From: Adiantum capillus-veneris
Lineage: Eukaryota > Streptophyta > Polypodiopsida > Polypodiales > Pteridaceae
Assembly (NCBI GenBank): GCA_014529385.2
Contig: CM043942.1
Coordinates: forward strand, 30,842,969 to 30,906,968
Reading direction: 5' to 3'
DNA: 64,000 bases
Part shown: piece by piece, positions 22,611 through 32,983 of the stretch
Layout: every line of letters starts with the position of its first letter
Position numbering within the stretch: position 1 is the stretch's first letter
Notes under the pieces: model-generated
Told to the model about the DNA's origin: nothing
Databases searched by the model: none
The model's input: the letters and a program-made list of their open reading frames with translations, nothing else
Translations under genes and position numbers: made by a program

Positions 22611-23370
22611 ATGTCATACACTAAGCTTGAATGGTACTCTATGCTTCTTTCGTGGTGCAATTTCTATTGTAGGAAAGGTAAGGAAGGAGGGTGTGTGTCT
22701 TGAGAAGAGGGATTTGGTGTTATACGGTGTGTTTTTTTGTTAATGGAGTTTTCAAAGGTACTGTGTTTATTCTCTGTGTATTAAGGTTGTTAGTTTTCTT
22801 TGGTAATGGAGTATTCAAAGGTACTGTGTTTATTCTCTGTGTACTAAGGTTGTTAGGTTTCTGTGTACAGTAAGTAGGAAGTAGATTTGTGAGAGTTAAT
22901 AGAGTGTGTTAGTGTGTAACAGTAAGTGTATTAGTTAAGAGTAGATAGATAGAGTGTGTGTGCGCTCTCGCACAGGCCGCGGCGACCTTATCCTTTTAAA
23001 AAAAAATAAATTTTTTTAAAAAATATTTTTTTTAAAAAATATTTTTTTAAAAAAATAATTTTTTTAAAAAAATAATTTTTAAAAAAAAAGGTAGGACCAA
23101 GATCGGGAATATCTCCCAGACCCAAGCCCAAGCTCACGCTCAGGCCTAGGCCTCAGTCGCCTTTTAAAATTACGAATTTTAGCTTCACACGTAGCTAAAA
23201 ATCGATTTTTTGAGGACCAACGGAACTTCAGAAGCCCGAAAATTGTGCTGTAAAGCACACAACGACCCTCTAAGTGATACGCTCGTTTTGAGCTATCACA
23301 CACTTTAATAAAAAAATCAAACATTAAAAACATAAAAAACACGAGTGAAAACGAATGCTTAAAAAAGTAA
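22611..23370 (+). other. GP copy 3 leader with tandem duplication and A/T tracts
   Basis: Non-coding leader between the primer site and gag. It holds a 63-bp tandem duplication (22739-22864) and an unusual block of alternating A and T runs (about 22996-23090) able to fold on itself. Confidence 0.7.
22739..22864 (+). repeat. 63-bp tandem duplication in leader
   Basis: Two units, each containing AAAGGTACTGTGTTTATTCT, differ at a few positions. Confidence 0.85.
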
Positions 23371-25083
23371 GTGGTTAACCTTCGAGGTCATTGGCCGACG
23401 CTTATAGGGTGCCAAAGGCACATGCATCTGCACTCTAGTCGTGTGCTAGAGACAGACAAACTAGAGAGAATTTTGACTTACACGAGTTCTCAATATCCAC
23501 CTACTTTAGGTTCCGGGCCCTCAGCGGGGACCCAAGATAGTACAAACCAAGACCCGAACATAGCGGCTAGTGACTCTTCCCTTTACTACGGCGTCATGGA
23601 GGGTTTCCCAATGCCTAATCGCGATAGCTCAAGCCAAGACATGCATACCATGGGCCCGCGGTCCGGGCCGAGCGTGCTTAGCCGCCTGAAGGAAACCTTT
23701 AGTAGAGCCACTCGCTCCGAACATGGAGCTAATGATGTAAATGAGGGGGGTGGGGAAGTAAATTCTCCATTCGTGACCAACGTAGACCCTATAGCCTTAG
23801 AGTATGTGCACGTGAATACTTCATTCAGTGCACCTCTTGACTCTTCAGAGTTATTCCCCTTCGAGGTCATATTACCCGATGATTGAAGCCTTGCCGAAGT
23901 GCAAGAGGTTGAGCGATATATCCTTGCAGCGAGGGAAAAGGAAGTCGAGAGCTTACACAAGGCGGAGCAACGAAGAGAGTTAAAAGCGAAAGCCCCTATG
24001 TCAATATCCTTGCTAAGAGAGAAATGGAGTGCTCCTGACTTAGCAACTGCTAAGGGCCAACCCCTAGAAAGCAACATTGCATCTAGCTCAAAGGACACCC
24101 CTAGCACCTCAATCCTAGATGGAGTGCTCCTAACTGAGAACTGGGAGTATGAACTACAAACAGAAACTCTGACCGACCTATACACAGGTCACACCTATCA
24201 CGTGGGTTGGTTAGATGTCCTACAATCCACAATGGGCGCTACTAGTGTGGAGGATCAACAACAAAGAGTTTGTGAGGTCATCCATAGGGTCATTGAGTTA
24301 GAGAGACAGAACAAGGGGATCAACATGCCTTCAACGGGTCTCATGAGATTCTTGGATACAGGAAAGGCTAAACAACCGACCTTATCGCAAATGGAGACTC
24401 CCTCGGTAAGTCCAATGGATCCTCCATACGTTGTTTCGCCAGGGGTCTCAGTGAAATCTGAGCCCACAAGTGATAGCTTCACCTTTCCAAGTTTAGCTCA
24501 TCTTTCCCTTGATGACACCCTGGCTACCATGCCTACCCCAATGATGGGTATGCCGAGAAACATGCCATGGACCTCATTTGTTAGTAAAGCACCACTACAT
24601 GGTAGCTCAATGCCTGCAACAGTACCTACAAGTGTGTACCAATCGTATACACCCATGGGTCCTCATACTCATGTAGTCCTAACCCCTCCCATTGTCTCAA
24701 CTACCTATGCTCCACAACCAGAACACCCAAGTTCTTATTTCCATGGAACTATACCAGCTAGCATTAGCATGTCACATCCGACGTCTGCTATGCCTAGGGC
24801 CACACATATGAACTTTGGACCACCACATGGCACAACATCGTACCCAACGTGGAACCCAAGGGCTTCCTATGCGCCAAGCCCAATGCCAATACCTACTCCA
24901 CATGTAGTCTTTGGAGCACCTCCTCTCACGGGGCCTGCTCACTTAGGTGACTTGGCAACATTTGCTCAAGCTATCAGTCGATCTATTGCCGGGAATATGC
25001 GTAACGTGCCTGATAGAGAGCCTAGAAGTAAGGCAGTACAAATAGCAAGCTCACACAAAAATTTAGTGGAGATGGGGATGTGA
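23371..25083 (+). pseudogene. GP copy 3 gag N-terminal extension
   Basis: One frame of about 570 codons broken by a TGA at 23884-23886. It begins with a Ser/Thr-rich segment (SSQDMHTMGPRS, LKETFSRATRSE), then a charged helical stretch (VQEVERYILAAREKEVE), then a long Pro/Ser/Met/Thr-rich disordered region (about residues 330-560; many PTP, MGP and SYxP motifs). No named domain is recognised. A one-base deletion near 25050 throws the frame off just before the gag core. Copy 2 encodes the same extension, so it is a family trait. The start codon is uncertain. Confidence 0.65.
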
Positions 25084-26897
25084 GAAAGCATATCGAAGTG
25101 TTTGAACAGATATGCGATTCTCTAGGAGAACACAATGACCTACATAAGAGCAACGCTTTAAGCCTAACCTTAAGTGGGAAGGCAGGGGATTGGTATAGAA
25201 CCCTAAGGGTGGAAGAAAAAATGATTTACCCTACTCTTAGGAGACTGTTCTTAAAAGAATACATACGAGAGGGAGTACTTTGGGGTGTAGCCTCTCAGCT
25301 CCAAAAAGCCCAACGAGAGGAAGGAGAGTCGGTGAGAGACTTTATAAGTCGCTTGAAGCATTTGAATTCTCGATGTAATCCAAATTAGCGCTTCAACAAT
25401 AACCAATTGCTTGATAGATTCATTAGGGGATCACGACATGAGGATATCTACAATGGCTTAGTCATTAGAGGTATCACCACTTGGGAAGCAGTCACCACCA
25501 ATGCGATCCAATTGGTGGATAATTTAATGATTCAAGGAGAAAGAGTGTCTGTTGAGTCTAAATCTATTAGCTCACAAGCATCGGGGCAGCAGCCAATGAC
25601 CCTAAAGCCTATTGCTAAGGAGCCAAAGATATCTGAGATAACTTTAGCAGATCTCACGAAGGCTATTCCAGAGAGTCTTAGAGACAATCGTGCTCCGCAA
25701 AACAATCATATGTATCCAAAAACGGAGCAACAATGGTGCTCAGTATGCTATGGACCGCATAGTACCAGTGAATGCCCTACTTCTAGAGTAAAATTCAATG
25801 CGAATTGCAATGCATGTGGAAGGTATGGTCATCAAGCTAAGGATTGCATAGTATTTAAGCGTGCGATGGCCAATAGACCGACCTTAGCATGGACAGACAC
25901 ACCTCGAGTGCCTGCATTGATGCCGGCCCCACCTCTTGAACAAACATCACAACACATGGTCCCTAGGGCCCAAAATGTTGTTCAAACAACACCTTTACCA
26001 CCTCCAGTGCTAGGACCGCAACCACCACATCCGAGAATCACTTCTGTGAAACAAGTGGGTTGTGAGTCATCTATTGCTTGTTTGGAAGGCTATGAGGAAG
26101 ATATAGATCCTAATATTGCCTATGGGAAAGATGTGCTTGAAGAAAGTCCACAATACTACATGGAGGACTATTGGGGACAAGTCAAACCTGTATATCAAGT
26201 AGCTGCTCTTGCGGCAAGAGGCCAAAATATCAATTACACTACTAAGAGATCACCTCTTCAATGCTATGAGTGTGGAGGCCCACATCGTGTAGCCGAGTGT
26301 CCTATTAGGCTACAAAAGAACGCCACACTAATGCAAACCAATCAAGGGAGCACGTCTACAATGCCGATACTCATGTGTAATCGATGTGGCATAGATCATT
26401 TGATTGCCCAATGTCCAAATAATCCAAATGCACCGAAGATCACGCCGTTAAACTTGATTGAAGTTACCGAGGAGCCATCACAAAGTATATCTGTGGTACT
26501 AGTAAACGTACTCACACGATCGATGCTCCAAAAACAAAATTATATTCTTGAGGAAAGAGACACGGCATCAATTTCCCAATCTCAGAAAAAGAAGAAAACA
26601 CTAAGAAAGAGATCGCAAAAAGCAGCGAAGTCAGTCCCCAATTCAAAGACCAACATAGGGACTGGTGACGACCCCATATATATGAACGACGCTGAAGAGG
26701 ATTTTGATTCAAGAGAAACCATGGAGACCAAAATGACCACTAAGATAGAAACCAACAAGGAAGATCTTCATGAGCCACAATGGCAAGGATCCAAGAAGAA
26801 GATAGGAACTTATCCAAACCCTATGGAGGAGATTGAGCGAGTCAAGAAATTAAGGAGTTTGGTAAGATACCCAAAGGGATCTACAACCAGCACCTAG
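25080..26897 (+). pseudogene. GP copy 3 gag core with four zinc knuckles
   Basis: A single frame with one TAG at 25386-25388. The retrotransposon gag core spans about 25080-25560 (FEQICDSLGEHND, LSGKAGDWYRTL, REEGESVRDFISRLKHLN, LDRFIRGSRHEDIYNGL). It is followed by four CCHC knuckles at 25737-25775, 25806-25846, 26262-26300 and 26376-26414. Three have three residues before the His (CX2CX3HX4C) instead of four. A basic, Lys-rich stretch follows at about 26585-26640. Knuckles bind element RNA. The frame ends about 25 codons before the next domain's frame. Confidence 0.8.
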
Positions 26898-26919
26898 GAA
26901 GATCCAGATTACAGACACC

Positions 26920-28131
26920 GTGTTCGCTACGCAACAACAACCTCACCGAGACCATAGACCCTTAGCCATACCTAGTGTCATCCAAGAAGAAAGTGACTTA
27001 AAGTCATGGGAAAGTGGGCGTACTCACTTCTTGATGGAAAGAATGTTTACAGAGGGACTACTTGATCCTATCGAAGAAATGGAGATCCCATCTTCCCCAC
27101 GTCAAGGGACTCAAGGCCAAAAGGTGCCGTTAAATATTGCCAAATTGATGGATTTCATGTCTTCAGAAGTTAGAACCACCATCATGTCCAAACTATATAA
27201 AGATCCTAAGCTAGTCTCAACTCTTCGAGCCTTCCTCAATGGAGAACTAAAGTTTGGGCTACCACAATTTGCACAGATGGATGGAGCTGGAGAGATGCCA
27301 ATAGAGGAGGAACACTTAGATCCACAACCCAACCTAGATGAGAACCTTGTTATAGAGATACGTGTTCACAAGTTGGGACAATACTTTGAGGGTAATGAAT
27401 CCAATGCGACCATACCAATCACTACTAAGGGATTAACTGTGAAGGGAATCCTTGATGGTGGCGCTGGGGTTAGCATTGTGACTAAAAATTGATGGGAAAC
27501 TATGGGAAGACCTCACCTTGCAACCACAACCATAGTAGTGAAGATGGCCAATGGGTCTATTGTTAAACCTATTGGGATGCTAGAAGATCTCAAGATTAAG
27601 GTGTTTGGACGTAAAATAAGGATTACCTTCATTGTTATGGATTTCTCCAAACACACTATGGCATCGGAGATGATCTTAGGACGTCCTTTCATGAGGGAAG
27701 CAAAAATGGTGCATGACTGGTCTAAGAACCATGTCTACTTGCAGTTCCAAGATTCTGGCATTCGAGTGGATCTTGTGACGGGTCGAGCACATCCTCTAGG
27801 AAACAGGTTTATAATTGATCATAGATTTGACACCACAGTTCACTCGGCCCCATTGCAGTATTGTTACATGTGTAAAGCGGACATTGACGTTGGGGAAGAT
27901 TCTCCTTATATGGATGTACTACCTGGGATGACTGAGTCGGACAATGTGGATTGTGTCCACCTAGCAGCAACCATAGACACTTGGGGGAATAGGGGGATGA
28001 CGTGGGTAACACCTGAGGGGGATGAAATGCCAGTACCCTTAAATATGCTACAAGCAATGCATATAGCTTCTGAGAAGACTCATCCTTATATAACAAAAAG
28101 AATATACAAATGGGTCCCTAAAGTTTCTTAA
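26920..28131 (+). pseudogene. GP copy 3 linker and aspartic protease
   Basis: The frame is shifted relative to gag. A conserved linker (NIAKLMDFMSSEVRTT, LRAFLNGELKFGLPQFAQ) leads to a retropepsin-like protease: active-site motif ILDGGAGVSIVTKN at about 27450-27490, then an in-frame TGA at 27490-27492, then the second half (VKMANGSIVKPIGMLEDLK, MASEMILGRPFMREAKM). The Asp-Gly-Gly form instead of Asp-Thr/Ser-Gly is seen in some Gypsy proteases. The protease would mature Gag. The stop makes this copy inactive unless read through. Confidence 0.75.
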
Positions 28132-28740
28132 GCGACAATAGCTAGTGCTAAAAAACAAAAGCCTGGTAAGAAACGTACCACTCGCTCCAAGAAAAGTAAG
28201 AAAATGTTGCGATGGATTGCTAAACGACTATTGGAAGCCCAAGGCGACTATCAAGGAAATGATAAAATTTGGGTCCCAAAACGTAGATTGTGTTCTTACC
28301 TATCACCTAACCCATGCGAGCCCAATTATGTAGCTCCAAAACGAATTGACGATCGTGGAAAGAAAAAAAATCACAGAATGCTACACACCCGCTTCATTGC
28401 TAGTTTGGGTACCAAAGAAAGAACGATTTGTTCCACCTAGCTCAGGAAGGGGGGAGTCCCATGAAGCTTCTAGCTCCTCATGTAATGCATCCATAGAGGT
28501 AAAAGCTTCTCCACAGCCTCCACCTACAATAGTGAACTTCCGTGAAGCTACAAAGGAATCCACACCTCCCAGTGTTCAAGAATCACCTGATGAACCACTT
28601 CAAGTTCGATCCTAAGAGAGTACCTTACCACCCTTGCAACTCGATGAGGCACCTAAGGTAATAGAAAACTACTGGCAAAAATCCTCACCTAGTACCAACT
28701 GGAACAATTGGTTTCATAGGGTGACGAGCGCATTTCAAAC
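28132..28740 (+). pseudogene. GP copy 3 basic tail after protease
   Basis: Continues the protease frame past a TAA at 28129-28131. It opens with a strongly basic segment (KKQKPGKKRTTRSKKSKK at about 28147-28202), then charged sequence. A second frame follows from 28346 with Ser/Pro-rich sequence. The tetrapeptide WVPK occurs three times: at the end of the protease frame (about 28110), at about 28269 and at about 28406. Reverse transcriptase should begin here in an autonomous Gypsy element, but no trace of one is visible. Function unknown. Confidence 0.5.
28444..28456 (+). promoter_or_regulatory. Polypurine tract-like motif I
   Basis: AGGAAGGGGGGAG, nearly identical to the tracts at 28755-28768 and 30379-30389. 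Confidence 0.4.
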
Positions 28741-30378
28741 GATATGATCTACCCAAGGAGGGGGGGAGTGTTTGCTCACATCCATCATTCACTTGCTTCC
28801 CTCTCAACCTTCCTCCCTGACCTCTCAATCTCCCAATCTTAGGGAATGTACATATAAAGCCTTATACTCACAAAAAAATAAATAAATAAAGAGCAAGAGC
28901 AATTAGCAAATGAGTATGCACAATAAAAGTCAAAACATTGACCAGACCTACACATGTCACATCTGGTACAGTGAAACAGAAACCTACATCATAAAATAGA
29001 AACTCGAGTGATGGAGGGTAGGTAGGATTATTACAATAGGAGTGTTTCTATTTTAGAGTTGAGTGATTAGCAAAGTTCTTTCTTCCCACTGATGTGCCTC
29101 CTAGAGGTATTCTTTGTGTTTCCTCGTGTGTACAGGAACGTGTTGCTATGGTTAGCATTTGGACCTTTGTGGAATCTTTCTCTCATCCAGTTTTCAAATC
29201 AAGTGCGATCATCAACACAAACATGTGTTTCTTGTCCATTAGCATTGCCCCTTATCTTTATTGCATCTATGTTTGTCTGCTTTGATTGTGATTGGTAGCA
29301 TAATATTTAGTGCCTTTGTTTAGCACCAAACATTAAATTCAATGTAATTTTTTGTCATAATCACTTGTCTAGATTTAAAAATCAAGAAGTCTGACTAAGC
29401 TAGTTTGACCAAGCTAGGTGTTAGAGATCTTCTCTTAATACCATGGGGAATGCCTTCCTAATAATTAATGGTTACTTAGGTTCTTAATCCGATTTAGGCA
29501 GCATTGTGTGAAATGTACTAGGGCTTTCTAGTGGGCTTAGTCCCTATTGACCTTTAGCTTAAGTATTATAAAGGGAGTTTACTAGTGTGATGAGCTTGGG
29601 AAGGGTAACAGTGTTATATGACCCCCCAAAGTTACAAAATTAAAATGCTGAAAACGAACAAAAAAAAAGGTTAAAAAAATCAAAGTGCCACAATGTAAAA
29701 TCTTAAGCTGGAAGAGAAATCTCAGCTTGATTTGGTACTTCACTCACATGTATCACCTATGGTAGTAGAGCCCTAGAGGTTCCCAGTGTGGGCGCTTTTC
29801 CTTGAAAAGCAAAAAACCCAAAGCATACAAAATAAGCACACACATCAAAATTGAAACAATGTGAAAAGACTTTTGGGGGGTCAAAAGAAAAGTAATCAGT
29901 CAGGCGATGATTTCATGAGAAATTCCTTTTATCGTAGCTTAACTACAAGGTCTTCTAGGTATAGCCTCTAGTCAGCCCTCGAACACAAAATACTTGGCTC
30001 TTGCGATTAAACAACTTAATTGACCAGAGAAAATTAAGAAGCTTACCCATGGTATTAATAGTCAATCTCTAGTACCTTTCGACCGTTAAATTAGCGACCC
30101 CAGACTTGTTTAATTTTTTACCTTTACATCTGTTTATGCATTTGATTATATTGCAATTTAATGTTTATTGCTGACAAATGGTTTAAAATTCTGTTACCAA
30201 TCAAATTGTCTGCCTACAACTGCATATGCTTTTTAATTGCTTATGAGAATGCAATTACTGTGCCAATGTTGTTTGATTTTGCAATGACTGAAGGAGGATA
30301 AGGACATTCATCCCAAAATCTCTTCCACCTCGACGAACGTGCTTCAACTCAATAGCTTCTGAGGACGGAATCTACATC
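28741..30378 (+). other. GP copy 3 long non-coding 3' region
   Basis: About 1.6 kb without a supported reading frame, well conserved with copy 1 (positions 22-1648). It contains the 195-bp block 29393-29587, identical in both copies, and a short perfect hairpin (GCTTTTC CTT GAAAAGC) at 29794-29810. The equivalent hairpin in copy 1 is at about 1076-1092. Conservation of a long non-coding stretch suggests a cis role such as packaging or replication, which is an inference. Confidence 0.7.
28755..28768 (+). promoter_or_regulatory. Polypurine tract-like motif II (candidate central tract)
   Basis: AAGGAGGGGGGGAG followed by TGTT, conserved in copy 1 at 37-50. Confidence 0.45.
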
Positions 30379-30389
30379 AAGAAGGGGGG
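30379..30389 (+). promoter_or_regulatory. Terminal polypurine tract of GP copy 3
   Basis: AAGAAGGGGGG, two bases upstream of the 3' LTR. Confidence 0.85.
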
Positions 30390-30391
30390 CA

Positions 30392-30708
30392 TGTTAACCC
30401 TCATGGCTCACGGACACCATATCACCTACGACGGACGTTGTATTATTTACTTGTAGAGTCAGGTACTGGGCTTGTCGGTCCAATAGGAAAAGGGTAAGAG
30501 TGATCACCGATGAGAGACACACTCTAACTGGAACATTCAAGGGATTAGTTGGCTAAGCATGGATGCCCAAGTGTGAATGGGGTGAGCTCATATAAAAGTC
30601 AACTAAACCTAAAATTCACTCATTCTCTCATTTGTGCAATTGAAGAGTGCTCTTGCTCCATCTCCATCTTCTTCTTCTTCATCTCCTTGTGTGTGTGTGT
30701 GTGTATGC

Positions 30709-30761
<53 letters not shown>

Positions 30762-30991
30762 AGCATTGCCGCGGCACGATGGCGGCGAGGCGGTTGAGCG
30801 CGGTGTAGCGGCGTCTCCCTCTTCTTCGCGGCGATGAATCCTCCACGAAGCAAGCGTAGAGTGGTGAGTGACATACCAACGCCATCTTTGAGCTTACTAG
30901 TTTAGGCTTGTTGTGTGCTTGGAGCCATTTGTGTCTCACACGCGGTGTATCGGCAAGTTCCTTGCATTGACACGTGCGACATACACGCACA
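30392..30991 (+). repeat. 3' LTR of GP copy 3
   Basis: 600 bases, TGTTAACCC...ACGCACA. TATA box at 30591-30597, (GT)n at about 30688-30704, (GA)n at about 30711-30758. The microsatellite lengths differ from those of the 5' LTR. Followed directly by the target duplication atggt. Confidence 0.95.
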
Positions 30992-30996
30992 ATGGT

Positions 30997-31430
30997 ACAA
31001 GTATATCACATGAACTAACATACTCATGGACACTTTTCTGCATATGAGGCCAATAAACCCCAAGTCTCATTAGTATTTGGTATATTTGCATTTTTTCATT
31101 GTGAAATCCTGTCCTTTGTATGTGAGCTTGTCTCAAGTACAATTCTTTCTCCGATGGCTCTATGCATAGCCTAAGTATTTTGTCGTTTCCCTACTTATAT
31201 GACCATCCGACTATTAGGAATAGTGAGCGTGATTGCTCAATGATTGATGGTTGCCTTTCAATTTGTAGAGAACCAATGGTGAGTAGCGATATCACATGTT
31301 CGCTCCACCTTGCTACCATCTGGTTATTGAAAAGATAAGAATCTGGCAAGTCATCCTCAACCCTTAGAGGTGCTTCCCCATGTATCGAATGCAATAGAGT
31401 GTCTGCCGTCTAATGAGTAGTCCCTTTCTT
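30997..31430 (-). pseudogene. Element D RNase H to integrase connector with zinc-domain remnant
   Basis: The minus strand encodes ERQPSIIEQSRS (about 31230) and, near 31000-31140, GVYWPHMQKSVHEYVSSCD. The latter resembles the second half of an integrase zinc domain. A separate zinc domain lies at about 21430-21600, so D appears to hold two such modules on either side of the 174-bp duplication. Confidence 0.5.
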
Positions 31431-31446
31431 GATCACTATGATGAAA

Positions 31447-32771
31447 TCAAATTCTAGCAATATTATAAACCATCGAACGATACGGCCAGTATTGCATGGC
31501 TTGTTCACTAAATAAAATAGGGCCTGGTGATCCACAAAAAATATGAATTTGTTTGTGAGAAGGTAATGTCTTAACTTTTAGACTGCATAGATCATTCCCA
31601 AGCCTTCCCTCTTTGTGGTCGTGATTCTGTTTTGTACTATTGAGATGTCTACTGAAGTAACAGATTGTAAAATCCATATTGTTCTCTCTAGGTTGTGCTA
31701 AGATGCATCCAATAGCATAGGCCAAAGCATCTACATGGACGTGGAAGATCTTGTTCCAATCAGGAGCTTTCAAAATCGAAGTAAAAATAAGTCTTTGCTT
31801 CAATTGTTGAAATGATTTTTCACATTCCTCATTCCACTCAAATTTTGTGATGAGAGCATAGAGAGGTTTTGCAACAATCGCATACATGTAAATAAATCTT
31901 TGATAATAGCCGCAATGGCCCATAAAGGCTTGTACCTCTCTAACTTTGGTGGGTCTTGGAAGAGCAACAATCACTTGAATCTTTTCAAGATCTATAAAAA
32001 TGCCATTTTTGGACACAATATGCCCTAAAATCTTACCTTGACTTACCTTGAAGATACATCTTTCAGGATTTAGGCAGATGCAATAAGTTCTGCACTTCTC
32101 ACTGATCCTTTTCAAGTGTTTAATATGTTTGTCTCTTTGGAGAGAATACAGGCATAGGTCATTTATATAAATCTCTAAGAATTGTCCTAGATATTCCTTG
32201 AATGCATGACTCGTCAGCCTTTGGAATGTGATAAGTGCATTGGTTAGGTCAAATGGTATCACTTGATAAGCAAATATGTCCCACTATGTGGCAAAGGCCA
32301 TTTTGTGTTGGTCCTCTGGCTTAATGGAGAGTTGGTTGTAGCCCAAGAAGACATTAAGAAATCTGTAAGATTCGTTGCCCGCAACTCTCTCGATCACATG
32401 ATCTGTGATGGGTAAGGGATAGTTATCTCTAATCATGGCAGCATTTTCCTATGTAAGATTTACGCACACCCTCAATTTTTTGTTCTTTTTGGGAACTACC
32501 ACAATTGGAGACACCCACTCTGTGTGCTCTATCTCATAAATAAACTCTACTTCTTAAAGTTTGGTTATCTCCTCTTTGATTTTCTTTGCAAATATTTTGC
32601 TATAGGTATAGGGACGTTGTTTGTGCATCTTAGCATTGCTCTTAAGGATTATCGTATGTTGACATACCCTCGGATCTACTCCCTTGAGATCCTTGTATGA
32701 CCAAGCAAACACATCTCTATATTGTTTGAGAGTAGCTATCAGAAGCTGCTCTTCCTCTTCGATGAGATATG
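31447..32771 (-). pseudogene. Element D reverse transcriptase and RNase H (decayed)
   Basis: On the minus strand: LIEEEEQLLIATLKQY and YRDVFAWSYKDLKG (start of the domain), then VVVPKKNKKLRVCVN, then the first catalytic motif as FLNVFLGYNQ (Asp replaced by Asn), MIPFDLTNALITFQR, and the YxDD motif as YINDL (one Asp replaced). RNase H starts FHVHVDALAYAIGCILAQ, followed by NHDHKEGRLGNDL. Both catalytic motifs are damaged, besides stops near 32280-32550, so the enzyme is dead. Confidence 0.8.
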
Positions 32772-32969
32772 TGTTGGGGTGTAGGCCAGGTGGCCGTGGG
32801 AAACCACCCTTGTACACTTGATTTCACCTAATCAATATAGGGAGAAAAAGAGAGAGAGTTGACTCTTCTCCTTCTTCTTCACTAACCCAACGTAGGCTGT
32901 CTGTGCATCACTCCCTTCCCCATTCTCTCCGTCCCCTCTCTTGCACACACTCCGTACACGCGCACAACA
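32772..32969 (+). repeat. 5' LTR of element E
   Basis: 198 bases, TGTTGGGGTG...CGCACAACA, with inverted ends TGTTG/CAACA. Partner of 40011-40208. Confidence 0.97.
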
Positions 32970-32971
32970 AT

Positions 32972-32983
32972 TGGTATCAGAGC
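32972..32983 (+). promoter_or_regulatory. Element E primer-binding site
   Basis: TGGTATCAGAGC, exact complement of the initiator-Met tRNA 3' end, two bases after the LTR. Confidence 0.92.

Larger units (their letters stand above)
21979..30991 (+). mobile_element. GP-family LTR retrotransposon copy 3, complete
   Basis: 9.0-kb element with LTRs 21979-22588 and 30392-30991, a tRNA-Asp-type primer site, a long gag, a protease, no reverse transcriptase, RNase H or integrase, and a terminal polypurine tract. A perfect 5-base target duplication (atggt at 21974-21978 and 30992-30996) flanks it, and removing it restores element D. The LTRs differ at about 27 of about 530 aligned bases (5%). A gag-protease-only element would need enzymes from a partner, as in the plant TR-GAG class. 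That class assignment is inferred from the content. Confidence 0.93.
30992..32771 (-). mobile_element. Element D, middle segment: reverse transcriptase and RNase H
   Basis: Continuation of D between GP copy 3 and Copia element E. The minus-strand order is reverse transcriptase, RNase H, then a zinc-domain remnant, consistent with a Gypsy element whose integrase lies at 20441-21660. Confidence 0.8.

Noticed and set aside
23586-24185. 199-codon minus-strand frame inside GP copy 3 gag
   Set aside because: A shadow of the gag frame, which is conserved in copy 2. The minus frame has no similarity to any family.
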